Positions 9,050 through 17,604 of a stretch of 64,000 nucleotides of DNA are shown here, piece by piece. The notes below the pieces were generated by a model. The model was not told where the DNA came from, ran no database searches, and saw only the letters and a list, made by a program, of their open reading frames with translations. Position 1 is the stretch's first letter; every line of letters begins with the position of its first letter. The stretch spans positions 1,674,001 through 1,738,000 of the forward strand of contig CAVSAJ010000001.1 in NCBI GenBank assembly GCA_963725895.1, in the 5' to 3' direction. The position numbers and the translations under genes were made by a program. Source of the stretch: Bog-473 sp963725895 (GTDB lineage Bacteria; Actinomycetota; Acidimicrobiia; Acidimicrobiales; RAAP-2).

Positions 9050-9868
9050 TCAGAGTCCACCGAACGCAACGAGTATTCGCCCGAGCAGAGCGTTCTGGCC
9101 TTCGTAGCCCAGTGATCGATAGCCAACAAAGAGCTGATGAAGCTCGTTGGCTCTCCTGCGACCCAGCCGCCCGTGTGCAGTTCTCAGGTTGTCAATCAAC
9201 ACAAGCTCGCCCGGTCGCAAGACAATTCGGTGCTCAGCATGGGACAGGTCCATCCCGTGCGACCGAAAGTACGAATCCTCTTCATCGTACGAGCAGAACT
9301 CCATCCCACACAGGAACCCAGGCGTGGACTTTGGAGGCAATGTCCCTCCCTCGTCGACCGCTTCAACGATGCGTCCGAAGATGCCTTCAACTGGCTCATC
9401 GAGGTCTGCACCAGCGCGAAGGCGCTCCGCGATCACGGTGCGAGCGGGCCATCTGCGCTGGCCGAGAAGTGCACCAAGGGGGACGATCCTCGTCACGGCG
9501 TTCGAGCCGGGCTGGCTCGCATCGATGTGGAGTGCAGTAAAGCGGGCGACGTCAATCCGTTCCGCCGAACCCTTTGGTAGTCCGAAGTCGACATGCAGCG
9601 TTTGATACCCGCGTCCAAGGGCTCCTGGAGGAGGCACGACGTACTCGCCAACGGGCCTCATCGTTGGCAGTCCCCGACCGAGAGAGTCAATCCCGGCTGT
9701 CTCGCCAATGACCTTCCACGCGTCGCGTTTCGCCTCCTCCCAACCAGGCCAGCGGCTCTTGAGATGGACGAATCCATCGTGGATGAGTCTCTGGGCGGCA
9801 TCCGTCGGATCGTTCTCAGAATCCGGGATTCCGTGGGCACCTTCATGGTGGGCCGTTGACGTTGCCAT
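9050..9868 (-). CDS. TauD/TfdA-like Fe(II)/2-oxoglutarate dioxygenase
   Basis: About 272 residues from ATG 9868; longer starts are possible. The iron motif HVDFGLP lies near residue 93, and the distal part reads LVLIDNLRTAHGRLGRR followed by ELHQLFVGYRSLG, giving the second His and the 2OG-binding Arg typical of TauD and clavaminate-synthase-like hydroxylases. Such enzymes hydroxylate amino acids, small acids or natural products; the substrate cannot be told from sequence. The downstream gene may be a second oxygenase. No carrier protein or synthetase lies nearby. Confidence 0.8.
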   Translation of the reverse strand: MATSTAHHEGAHGIPDSENDPTDAAQRLIHDGFVHLKSRWPGWEEAKRDAWKVIGETAGIDSLGRGLPTMRPVGEYVVPPPGALGRGYQTLHVDFGLPKGSAERIDVARFTALHIDASQPGSNAVTRIVPLGALLGQRRWPARTVIAERLRAGADLDEPVEGIFGRIVEAVDEGGTLPPKSTPGFLCGMEFCSYDEEDSYFRSHGMDLSHAEHRIVLRPGELVLIDNLRTAHGRLGRRRANELHQLFVGYRSLGYEGQNALLGRILVAFGGL

Positions 9869-10011
9869 TGGTTGCCACAGTGGCACATGAAGGACGCCCC
9901 AACGCCCGGACGGTGTGCGCGATCCGGTCCAAGTCACTGGCTTGGTCCACCATGGGGTCTTAACCCGTGTGCGTGGGTGCGATGGACCCCCGGCGCACTC
10001 GGGCGCACTTT

Positions 10012-10296
10012 TCAGGATTCGACGCCCACACCTCGGGCGATTTCAGCCAGAACTTCGGATTCGTCACGCTGCAGTTCCGAAGCGGCCCAACGGATGGTCG
10101 CGCCGGCGAAGGTAACGAGGGCGTAGGTGGTTGGCCGTCGGTCATGGGACTCCACCTTGGCAAGGGCGTCCACCAGTGACTCCGATCGTCGCAGGCCTTC
10201 CAATGTGTCCGAGTTGAAGGTCTGCATGAGTGTTCTCACGGCGTCAACGACGTCCACCCAGACCGGGTACATGGGTCCCTGCGAGAAATCGCTCAT
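10012..10296 (-). CDS. Hypothetical protein, 94 aa
   Basis: A small, mostly helical, acidic protein beginning MSDFSQGPMYPVWVDVVDAV. No family recognised. A TACGAT hexamer (10304-10309) sits 7 nt before the ATG, consistent with leaderless expression and with the chosen start. Confidence 0.6.
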   Translation of the reverse strand: MSDFSQGPMYPVWVDVVDAVRTLMQTFNSDTLEGLRRSESLVDALAKVESHDRRPTTYALVTFAGATIRWAASELQRDESEVLAEIARGVGVES

Positions 10297-10361
10297 GCGG
10301 GGAATCGTAGGGTGGGTGCGGACCTGCCTCAGTTCACGCGGTCGCAGACGGTGCGTTCAGG

Positions 10362-10754
10362 TCATCGGTCAGGGAAGAAGCGTTGGTCGTTCTTCTTTTG
10401 TAACGGGTCGCGACTTGAGCGGAGCAGTGGGCCGCGCCGTCCGCTCAGAACGTAGTCTCGTTCGGCATCATCGATCTCTGTAATGCTCGGCATCGCGTCA
10501 GGGTCGCCACCATCGGCTCCAAGGGTGTCTGCAGCCGTCTCCGAGTTTGGTGGGGCTTCGATTTTGATCGCCTGCCGGGTCGGCGGTGAATCCGGAGGGT
10601 CCTCGTAGGACTCCACTTCGCCGTCACGAACCAGCTTGGTCGGTTTCCCCATGGACATCCATCGGGCCTCGTACCGACCGTATGGATCGGTATACCAGCC
10701 CTCTTCGTCGTCCGGTTCCAAACGTGGCTCCTTGATCCGCCACCAGATTGCCAT
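10362..10754 (-). CDS. Conserved hypothetical protein, 130 aa
   Basis: Begins MAIWWRIKEPRLEPDDEEG, then WYTDPYGRYEARWMSMGKPT and KLVRDGEVESYEDPP. To my recollection this Trp-rich N-terminal block recurs in uncharacterised actinobacterial proteins. The second half is low-complexity and charged and ends QKKNDQRFFPDR. Function unknown. It lies 47 bp downstream of the YjbR-like gene on the same strand. Confidence 0.65.
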   Translation of the reverse strand: MAIWWRIKEPRLEPDDEEGWYTDPYGRYEARWMSMGKPTKLVRDGEVESYEDPPDSPPTRQAIKIEAPPNSETAADTLGADGGDPDAMPSITEIDDAERDYVLSGRRGPLLRSSRDPLQKKNDQRFFPDR

Positions 10755-10801
10755 ATTCGCGTCCCACAACACCGGGTCAGTGAAATGGAGTCGAGAAACC
10801 G

Positions 10802-11194
10802 CTACTCGAGCAGCGCGATGAGCTTCTTCGGCGCCAGGATCCGGTAACTCTCGATCACGAGCTCGCGGATCTCCTCCCACTCGGTGTTCTTTGTGAGCAG
10901 CACCCCGATGCGATCACGGCCGGCGCGCGGGGCGAAGAACGGACGGCCGATGGACAGCAACGCCTCGCGTTCGTCTGGGGACGCACGCAGCACGAGCAGC
11001 GGGACGGAGTCGCCCGTCGGGCCCTCTACTGCCACGAGCAGACAGAACGACCTCTTGCGGATATCGAAGGATCGCGCCGTCGATCTCGCTCTCGTTCGGG
11101 AATGGTCCATTCGCACCGACACTTCGGGCAGTCCCAGGCACAGCGCGCTGATCCGCTCGACTATGTGTCCCGGCACCTCTACTTGCGTGTTCAC
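10802..11194 (-). CDS. MmcQ/YjbR-like protein
   Basis: About 130 residues from GTG 11194. VERISALCLGLPEVSVRMDH, SFDIRKRSFCLLV and a C-terminal WEEIRELVIESYRILAPKKL match the YjbR (DUF419) double-wing fold, in which ISALCLGLPEV and the final RILAPKKL are the usual signature. Some members are thought to bind DNA; none has a settled function. Start uncertain. Confidence 0.75.
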   Translation of the reverse strand: MNTQVEVPGHIVERISALCLGLPEVSVRMDHSRTRARSTARSFDIRKRSFCLLVAVEGPTGDSVPLLVLRASPDEREALLSIGRPFFAPRAGRDRIGVLLTKNTEWEEIRELVIESYRILAPKKLIALLE

Positions 11195-11402
11195 TCGAGC
11201 ACCAGCGAACCAACGCGCTGGACGATCGAACGCGCCAACCCTTTCGACATGGTCAGAGCCGACGCCGACTCGGTGCTGCGCCAGAACGGCCTTGGGCACT
11301 CGGCCACCCGCGGATGATGCCAGATCTCGCCGCATACGCCAGGCGGCGGCGACCGCAAGAAAACCGGATCCGCGACCAAACGAGGACCCTAGGCTCTGGC
11401 TC

Positions 11403-11903
11403 ATGGCTGTGGAATGCGTGTGCTGCTCAAGGTCGGTCGATTGGTGGGTCAGGCTGCGCTCGCATCCCGATCTCCCGATCTGCCACGACTGCCTCGGCGG
11501 ATTGAATGCACAGCGAGACGGGCAGCTCCAGCTCATCTCAGACACCTGGCTCGTTTCAGGATTCGAGCCGGTCTTCAAGGTGACCGATGTCTCGACCTCC
11601 GTTGCCTGGTTCAGTCGTGCCGGATTCGACGTGTCGTTCCACGACGACACCTACGCCTTCGCGCACCGAGACAGAGATCTCACCATTCATCTCGCCCAAA
11701 CAACCGAGGACGCGGCCGCAGGTCACGGGATTCTCTACCTTCACTGCCAAGACGCCGATCGGGTCGCCGAGGAGTGGAGGCAAGCCGGAATTGAGGTGGT
11801 TGGCCCACGCGACGAGGACTACGGCAAGCGAGAGGGTTTTGTCAGCGATCCCGACGGTAACGTGATTCGCTTCGGGAGTTCTGTTCGCCCAGGTGATCCA
11901 TGA
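11403..11903 (+). CDS. Zinc-knuckle plus VOC (glyoxalase/bleomycin-resistance fold) protein
   Basis: 166 residues. The N-terminal ~35 residues carry CVCC and CHDC, a likely zinc ribbon. The remainder is one VOC module (EPVFKVTDVSTSVAWFSRAG through VSDPDGNVIRFGSS). VOC proteins bind or transform small molecules through a metal site, often as half of a dimer. Start ATG 11403 lies 7 nt after TAGGCT, again suggesting a leaderless mRNA. Its stop overlaps the ATG of the next gene (ATGA), so it is co-translated with an acetyltransferase. Confidence 0.8.
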   Translation: MAVECVCCSRSVDWWVRLRSHPDLPICHDCLGGLNAQRDGQLQLISDTWLVSGFEPVFKVTDVSTSVAWFSRAGFDVSFHDDTYAFAHRDRDLTIHLAQTTEDAAAGHGILYLHCQDADRVAEEWRQAGIEVVGPRDEDYGKREGFVSDPDGNVIRFGSSVRPGDP

Positions 11904-12421
11904 GTCCAGCGATCCAATTGCGATCGTTCCAGCGCCAGGAACTTCCACTCGTCGAACCCTGGTTCTTTGATCCCGAGACGCAGCGATGGCTGGGCGGGCC
12001 CGAGTGGCCTCGCATGATGCTCGACCTTGCCGATCAACCCCTCGGCGAGTTCCGTGGAGCCATGGAGACCGGCCGGTTCCGCTGGCTGGCCTGGGATGGC
12101 CAGACTCCCGTCGGCTACATCGATTGCGGAACCTTTGACCGCTGGACGACCTGGGACGGCGAGAACGTCACCGAGACAATCGACGTGCCCTCAGGTGGAT
12201 TGGCCTTGACGGTCGCTCCGGCGTGGCGCCGAATGGGCTATGGCCGCGAAATGCTCAACGCACTCTGCGAGGCCGCCGAGCTGGCCGACATCAAGCTCTT
12301 TGGCGCTGGAGTCGAGCCAGAGAATGCGTCGTGTGTGGCCTGCCTGAAGGCGGCCGGTTTTCGTCGCCAGGACCCGGAGCCCGATTTCGAGGGGATGGTG
12401 TACTTCGTCAGAAGGCGATAA
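11900..12421 (+). CDS. GNAT-family N-acetyltransferase
   Basis: 173 residues. The acetyl-CoA-binding segment reads GGLALTVAPAWRRMGYGREML (RRxGxG variant), followed by GAGVEPENASCVACLKAAGFRR, which is motif B of GNAT enzymes. Substrate unknown. ATG overlaps the stop of the VOC gene, and a second VOC gene follows 135 bp later, giving a small detoxification-like cassette (inference). Confidence 0.85.
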   Translation: MSPAIQLRSFQRQELPLVEPWFFDPETQRWLGGPEWPRMMLDLADQPLGEFRGAMETGRFRWLAWDGQTPVGYIDCGTFDRWTTWDGENVTETIDVPSGGLALTVAPAWRRMGYGREMLNALCEAAELADIKLFGAGVEPENASCVACLKAAGFRRQDPEPDFEGMVYFVRRR

Positions 12422-12556
12422 CTCGACCACTGCAGTCTTCTGTGGAAGCGGTGTCCCCGGACGCCTGACCGCGGGGTGCATCTTCGAGCGTGTACGACAA
12501 AGAGACGCCGGCGGAGCTGGTTGCCGCCCGTATCTCCCAGGCTTACGGTGGTGGAG

Positions 12557-12961
12557 ATGAACACGCTGCCGATCGACGGAGTGTCCCACTTCCAGTTGAA
12601 CGTGACCGACCTCGATGCCAGCGTGGCTTGGTACAAGCGCGTGCTCGATCTAACCGAGCTACGCAGCGAGCCCGGACGTTACGTGGCCCTCCAATCCACG
12701 AGCAGGCGTCTGCGGATCGTGCTGTCGGCGGGAGGTAGTGCTGGCGAACGGGGCGCACTTGACCACATCGCACTCGCGATATCCGACATTGGCGCGCTCA
12801 GCGCGTGGTGCGATCATCTGACCTCCATCGGTATCTCTCACGAAGGCATCAAACCGAACGTCGCGGGCCAGTCAGTAGATCTGTTCGACCCCGACGGCAA
12901 CAACATCGAGCTGATCAGCGAGCGACAGCCGGGCGAAGCCGCCGAGGCTCGCCAGTCCTAA
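12557..12961 (+). CDS. VOC-family protein
   Basis: 134 residues; a single VOC module from VSHFQLNVTDLDASVAWYKR to VDLFDPDGNNIELIS. The His in the first strand and the Glu near the end fit metal ligands of glyoxalase-like proteins. ATG 12557 is preceded by GGTGGAG. Substrate unknown. Confidence 0.8.
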   Translation: MNTLPIDGVSHFQLNVTDLDASVAWYKRVLDLTELRSEPGRYVALQSTSRRLRIVLSAGGSAGERGALDHIALAISDIGALSAWCDHLTSIGISHEGIKPNVAGQSVDLFDPDGNNIELISERQPGEAAEARQS

Positions 12962-13031
12962 CGGCGGACCCGCGAAGCCCGGAGGGGCATCCCCGCCGGT
13001 CAAGTCTCACCTCGCAGTCCGCCTTCGACAG

Positions 13032-13403
13032 CTACCCACCCGCGCTCGACCCGCACACCCACTCGATCGCGGAGGCTCGCTCCCTCAGCGGAAAGGTCTT
13101 GATCTCACCAGGTGTCATCCAGCCGAACAGGTGAGTCAGATGGGTTATCCACTCGATATCGCTCACGACGGCGACTCGTTTCCAGCCCGGGAGGTGCGGG
13201 ATGCCCACTTTGAGGTCCTCCCACACTGCGCCGCCCGTCATCCCATGAAACTCCGGGATCACGATCACGGCACGCATCTCCCCTGACTTTGCAGCCCGCT
13301 CAAACGCAGGCAGTACCACGTCGCGAAAGTCCTCGGCTTGGACTTTGCCTGCGGTCTCGAAGCCGATGACGCCCGAAGGCAGGTCGCCCAACTCTTCGAT
13401 CAT
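13032..13403 (-). CDS. SpoIIAA-like STAS/SEC14-type protein (PF11964)
   Basis: 123 residues beginning MIEELGDLPSGVIGFETAGK, with VWEDLKVGIPHLPGWKRVAV and VSDIEWITHLTHLFGWMTPG. This is the usual pattern of the SpoIIAA-like family, a small alpha/beta fold of unknown role often seen in environmental actinobacteria. GAGGAG lies 9 nt before the ATG. Confidence 0.85.
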   Translation of the reverse strand: MIEELGDLPSGVIGFETAGKVQAEDFRDVVLPAFERAAKSGEMRAVIVIPEFHGMTGGAVWEDLKVGIPHLPGWKRVAVVSDIEWITHLTHLFGWMTPGEIKTFPLRERASAIEWVCGSSAGG

Positions 13404-13535
13404 GGTGATATCGCTCCTCTGGGGTGAGCCGTGTGGATCACCCTACCCAGGGCAGATCGCACACAGCTGAGAGCAACGAGGGGAGCACAATCGGCGGTCG
13501 CGCGATTGCAACCTCATCATTCGCGATCGTTGGGC

Positions 13536-14441
13536 TCACAATGGTCTGCGAATTCGTAGTCGGTTGTCCGACAAAGCAACACTGAATCGGCCTTGTGGTG
13601 ACACGTCGAGCAGAACGGTACGCAGGTCCCGAACGAAATCGCTGAGGCTCTCACCGAAGAGATGTGGAGCGGTCGACGACGTTGAGAGAACCCATGCCAC
13701 GACGTCCTCGACCGAACGCACAAGCACTCGGTCATCTGGCACCACGATGGTCTCCTCCGGAGCGAACCCAGCCCGCTGGAACACCTCGTCCTCTCCGTCT
13801 GGAGAGGTGTTGCGGAATCCCTGACCGGCCCTGCGGTCAGGCCCGAGCCAGCGGCGGCGCAGTTCGTCGATCGCGGCCTCTGGCACCCCGGGGTACGGCC
13901 CGTCCGGCTGTTTTCGATCCGGCGGGCTCGTGTGCCAAAGGTCAACTTGAACAACCGCGCCATTGGGTTCGACCATGTCCCGAACGGCCGCGGCTACTCG
14001 GGGGCGATCCATCCAGTGGAAGGACTGTCCGAAGCTGATGACTCGGAAGGTGCCGAGAGATCCGGGGAGCTCCTCGGCCCGATTCTGCACCCAGGCAACT
14101 GTGACGATCCCCTCTTCGGCGGCTGCCCGCCTGGCCTCGGCCAGCATGCCCGGGTCTGGGTCCAGACCAACAACGCTCTCGAAGAGGCGTGCGAAGAGGA
14201 GGGCGACGGTCCCGGGTCCGCAGCCGACGTCGAGGAGGCGTCCGCTGGCGTCCAAAATGAGGTGCTCAGCCAGGGCTCCGGCTAACGCAGGCGAGTACGG
14301 CTTGCGACCCTGGCGATAGTACGCAGCCGTGCCCTCGAAGACGCTCTCGTCCCACGTCCAATTCTCCCAAGGATGTGAGACGAGGTCCTCCGCCACCTGG
14401 TCAGTGTGCCAGAGCGATCTCCCCTCGGCAGAGGGTCTCAT
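13536..14441 (-). CDS. SAM-dependent methyltransferase
   Basis: 301 residues. Motif I is RLLDVGCGPGTVALLFARL; motif II VVGLDPDPGML; then VISFGQSFHWMDRPR, a pattern of methyltransferases acting on small molecules (Methyltransf_11 type). Product unknown. It ends shortly before a convergently oriented low-coding strip and lies upstream of the glutamic peptidase on the same strand. Confidence 0.85.
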   Translation of the reverse strand: MRPSAEGRSLWHTDQVAEDLVSHPWENWTWDESVFEGTAAYYRQGRKPYSPALAGALAEHLILDASGRLLDVGCGPGTVALLFARLFESVVGLDPDPGMLAEARRAAAEEGIVTVAWVQNRAEELPGSLGTFRVISFGQSFHWMDRPRVAAAVRDMVEPNGAVVQVDLWHTSPPDRKQPDGPYPGVPEAAIDELRRRWLGPDRRAGQGFRNTSPDGEDEVFQRAGFAPEETIVVPDDRVLVRSVEDVVAWVLSTSSTAPHLFGESLSDFVRDLRTVLLDVSPQGRFSVALSDNRLRIRRPL

Positions 14442-14467
14442 CCCCGAGCGCCGGAGCGTGCACTGCC

Positions 14468-15214
14468 TTAGTTGCCCGCCCAGGTCACAGTGAACTTGTC
14501 ATCCTTGGACAGCTGGCTCGTGTTATCCGTGTTCGGGCCGCCGGCCGGTCGCATGACGATCCTGCTGGGGTTGCTGTTGCCGATTGCCGACCCGTTGGCA
14601 ATGGCGTGATTGAATTTCACGGTGCCGAAGTCCGTCAGCGGCAAGATGCCATCGGCTGCAGTACAGCACGGAGCCTCGGCAATGACCTCTGCGGATGACT
14701 TCTCGGCCGAGGAGACAGCCTCCGTAAGGGTCTGTTGCCAGCCCTTCGTGGTGTCGCTGATCGTGAGGGTGAAGTCGTCGCCGCTCGAGGTCACCGAGGC
14801 ACGAAAGTGGTCGCCGGCAGAGACTGCGCCGCCGAATTTGAAGGATGGCGCAGGGTACATCTCGTACCAGGCGTAGTACTTGGGAGAACCGCTTTTGCAA
14901 TCAACCTCGGAACCTGTCTGTTCCACCGTTTGGCTCGTGTAGCCGTCCAGGCCGACCCAGAATGCCGAGTAGGTCGTGTTGCTCGTACAGAGCCCCGCGG
15001 GCTGTACCCAGGCGGCCGACACACTGTTGAAAGAGTCGGCGGCACCGTGGGCCGCATAACCGGACCAGTTCGAGCTGGTTCCATTGAAAAGGCCCTGGTA
15101 GGGATGGAGACCATGAGTCACCGCTGATGCGGCAATGGCGGTGGTGGGCGCCACGATCAGGCCGACCACAGGGAGCGCCGCCGCGAACATGCGAAACCGC
15201 AGAGCCGACTTCAT
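14468..15214 (-). CDS. Secreted G1-family glutamic endopeptidase (eqolisin-like)
   Basis: 248 residues with signal peptide MKSALRFRMFAAALPVVGLIVAPTTAIAA (residues 1-29). The mature part opens with NWSGYAAHG and holds the presumed catalytic Gln in VEQTGSEV and catalytic Glu in AEVIAEAP, the dyad of eqolisin (Peptidase_A4). Family members work outside the cell at acidic pH. ATG 15214 is chosen because GGGAGAGG lies 6 nt upstream and the signal peptide starts there. Cysteines (CTSN, VDCKS, CCTAA) could form disulfides. Confidence 0.85.
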   Translation of the reverse strand: MKSALRFRMFAAALPVVGLIVAPTTAIAASAVTHGLHPYQGLFNGTSSNWSGYAAHGAADSFNSVSAAWVQPAGLCTSNTTYSAFWVGLDGYTSQTVEQTGSEVDCKSGSPKYYAWYEMYPAPSFKFGGAVSAGDHFRASVTSSGDDFTLTISDTTKGWQQTLTEAVSSAEKSSAEVIAEAPCCTAADGILPLTDFGTVKFNHAIANGSAIGNSNPSRIVMRPAGGPNTDNTSQLSKDDKFTVTWAGN

Positions 15215-15306
15215 CGGAACCCTCTCCCTCACTGAGCCGCTACAGCCTTCGCCCTCAGGCCACGGGAACATTAACTCCCTACGAACCCGGGACAACGGGC
15301 CGAGAA

Positions 15307-15558
15307 TCAGCGGTTCAGGAGTGATGAGAGCCAGGGCACGGTCTGCAGCGCCGCATCTGTTGCACCACCCTCGGTCGGGTATTCACGACCTGAGTGGTAG
15401 CTGACGGGCGTCCAGACTCCCATGTCTTCGGGGTCTCGACGGAACTCTTCAAACCCATAGGTCTCATTCGGCCGCGAGAAGATGTCGACACAGCGACTGG
15501 CGTCGGCGGTCTGATAGCTGACGATCACCGACCAGGACTTGTCCAGCCTCTGCGACAT
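15307..15558 (-). CDS. Hypothetical protein, 83 aa
   Basis: Begins MSQRLDKSWSVIVSYQ and continues CVDIFSRPNETYGFEEFRRD. It is compact and may be a small beta-rich domain; no function known. TAGCCT (15565-15570) lies 6 nt before ATG 15558, which favours this start over TTG 15564. Confidence 0.65.
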   Translation of the reverse strand: MSQRLDKSWSVIVSYQTADASRCVDIFSRPNETYGFEEFRRDPEDMGVWTPVSYHSGREYPTEGGATDAALQTVPWLSSLLNR

Positions 15559-15618
15559 GATCAAAGGCTATTGCCGTCAACAGGCCTGGCTGTCCTCCGC
15601 CCGATACGGTCTCGCTCT

Positions 15619-16128
15619 ATGGAGCAGGCTCTGGCCGACCTGGTCGCTCCCGATCTCCGCGTCCTCTTCTGTGGGATCAATCCCGGGACGCTCTCGGGCG
15701 ACCTGGGTCTGCATTTCGCCCGGCCGGGGAACCGGTTCTGGAGGTTGCTCGACGCCGGTGGGTTCACCGAAACCGTTCTCTCGCCTGCCGAGCAGCACAT
15801 CCTGCCTGAGCTTGGTGTTGGCATCACGAACCTCGTGGGGCGAGTGACAGCCGCCGCGAGCGAGCTCAATACGTCCGAGCTACGTGAAGGCGCAAGGCAG
15901 CTCGAAGCAAAGGTAGAGGTTCTCCGCCCTCGCTGCGTCGCTGTGCTCGGGTTGCAGGCTTACCGGACGGCTTTTGGCAGACCCCGCGCAATAGTCGGCC
16001 CGCAGCCCGAACTCCTCGGCCGCGCCCTTCTTTGGCTCCTGCCCAATCCGAGCGGCCTCCAGGCCCGCTATCAAGTTCCTGAGATGAACGAGATGTTCAA
16101 ATCGCTCTTCGTCGCCACTGAGAAGTGA
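15619..16128 (+). CDS. mug: G/U mismatch-specific uracil-DNA glycosylase Mug
   Basis: 169 residues. LFCGINPGTLSGDLGLHFAR, then PGNRFW, is the Mug/TDG active-site block, and LLPNPSGLQA is the second conserved block that lines the base pocket. Mug removes uracil or ethenocytosine from mismatches in base-excision repair. The Asn of GINPG activates water. TACGGT lies 8 nt before the ATG. Length is normal. Confidence 0.92.
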   Translation: MEQALADLVAPDLRVLFCGINPGTLSGDLGLHFARPGNRFWRLLDAGGFTETVLSPAEQHILPELGVGITNLVGRVTAAASELNTSELREGARQLEAKVEVLRPRCVAVLGLQAYRTAFGRPRAIVGPQPELLGRALLWLLPNPSGLQARYQVPEMNEMFKSLFVATEK

Positions 16129-16136
16129 GCGCACAC

Positions 16137-16811
16137 TCATTGGTCCTTGCCGTTCCGATCATCTTCGACGCGAATGTTGAGACCGGCGAACACTCCGACG
16201 GCCAAGGGGAGAACCTGAGAGCTGTCAATGACGACGTTTCGCAGGTATTCGGCACCCTTGAGTTCGAGAAGGACTGATCCGTGAAAACGAGATTGCGGGA
16301 ACGTCGTCTTCGCGACATCGGCGCCGGTCAGGTCGCAGTCAAAGAAGAATGTGCTCGTCAGGCGCGCCGAGTAGAAGTCAGCTCGCATCAGGTTCACCTG
16401 ATCGAACACGATTCGCTCGCCCGTACACATCCGAAGGTTGGCATCGTCCAGCTTCACATCCGAGAAGGTGACATCTTGCATCTGCGTGCGCGGGATCCGC
16501 GCGCCCGACATTCGACAATCCCTGAATGCGACCCGTGTCAGAGTCGCCTCTTCCATGTCGGCGCCGGAGAAGTCACTCCCCTCCACCAGGACATCGACCA
16601 GGCGCACGCGGCTGAGATCGGCGGCGACGAACGACGACCGGGTGATGTGTGAGTCCTCGACGACCATGGCTTCGAGGTGGGCATCTGCGTAATCTCCCCC
16701 GACTGCCATACCACTGATCTCGCTGCCAGCGGTGAGCCGCAAATTTCGCTCCAACGTCAAATGAGGGGGAAGCCGCGGCGGTGCGGGCCGTTCATCCCGG
16801 GCACGGGCCAT
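16137..16811 (-). CDS. Pentapeptide-repeat protein
   Basis: 224 residues with about 22 five-residue repeats of A(D/N)LxX type from roughly residue 45 to 195 (ADLSRVRLVDVLVEGSDFSG, ADMEEATLTRVAFRDCRMSG and so on), predicted to form a right-handed quadrilateral helix. Some relatives mimic DNA and protect gyrase; most have no assigned role. TATGCT lies 7 nt before the ATG. Its stop is 8 bp from the convergent mug stop. Confidence 0.85.
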   Translation of the reverse strand: MARARDERPAPPRLPPHLTLERNLRLTAGSEISGMAVGGDYADAHLEAMVVEDSHITRSSFVAADLSRVRLVDVLVEGSDFSGADMEEATLTRVAFRDCRMSGARIPRTQMQDVTFSDVKLDDANLRMCTGERIVFDQVNLMRADFYSARLTSTFFFDCDLTGADVAKTTFPQSRFHGSVLLELKGAEYLRNVVIDSSQVLPLAVGVFAGLNIRVEDDRNGKDQ

Positions 16812-16900
16812 TCAACTGAGCATAAGTGTCCGACAGCGGGCGTCCGAGGACGCCTCGTCGGTGCGGCGCCGGCTTCGGCCTGAGCGGCCAAACTAGCGAG

Positions 16901-17584
16901 ATGCGGGGAATTCTCCTTGACGTGGGCGGTGTGTTCTTGGTGCCAAGTCGAGCTCGGCTGTACCGAGAACTTGGTGAACTGATCGGAGCCGTTCCCGACA
17001 TCGAGTTCGAACAGGCGCATTACCACGGTATGCATGCGCTCGATGAAGCCAACGTGCCGGGAAACGAGGACTGGCGCATCTATCTCGACGCCTATCTCTC
17101 GTCGGTCGGCGTCCCACGAGATCAGCTCGAAGTGACCATCGACTCCCTTGCTCCGTTGTGGAGAGGTCCCTCGGATGACCTGTGGGTGCGGACCCTCAGT
17201 GAGTCGATCGCCGGATTGCGGACTCTCTCCGATGCGGATCTCAGGTTGGGCATCGTGAGCAACTCCGACGGCCGCGTCGAACAGGAACTTCTCCGACACG
17301 ACATCTGCCAAGTGGGCCCTGGACGAGGTGTGCGGGTCCTCACGATCATCGATTCCGGCGTCGTTGGTATCGCAAAGCCCGATCCGACAATTTTCAAGTT
17401 TGCACTGCCATCGCTTGGTATGGACCCCTCTGAGGTGATCTATGTGGGCGACAGTGTGAAGTACGACGTTCGCTCGGCCCAGGCGGCGGGAATGACGCCC
17501 TTGCATCTTGATCCGGTCGGCCTTTGTGAAGGAGGAGATCATTCGCATATCGCTCGTGTGAGCGAGGTGCTCTCCTACACCTGA
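16901..17584 (+). CDS. HAD-superfamily hydrolase
   Basis: 227 residues. Motif I is LLDVGGVF (nucleophilic Asp), motif II LGIVSNSDG, the Lys of motif III is in GIAKPDPTIF and motif IV is YVGDSVKYDV. This is the C1-capped HAD layout used by phosphatases and dehalogenases. Substrate unknown. Start at ATG 16901 places motif I directly at the N-terminus, as usual. Confidence 0.85.
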   Translation: MRGILLDVGGVFLVPSRARLYRELGELIGAVPDIEFEQAHYHGMHALDEANVPGNEDWRIYLDAYLSSVGVPRDQLEVTIDSLAPLWRGPSDDLWVRTLSESIAGLRTLSDADLRLGIVSNSDGRVEQELLRHDICQVGPGRGVRVLTIIDSGVVGIAKPDPTIFKFALPSLGMDPSEVIYVGDSVKYDVRSAQAAGMTPLHLDPVGLCEGGDHSHIARVSEVLSYT

Positions 17585-17604
17585 GGCCGTTCGACGCAAG
17601 GGCA

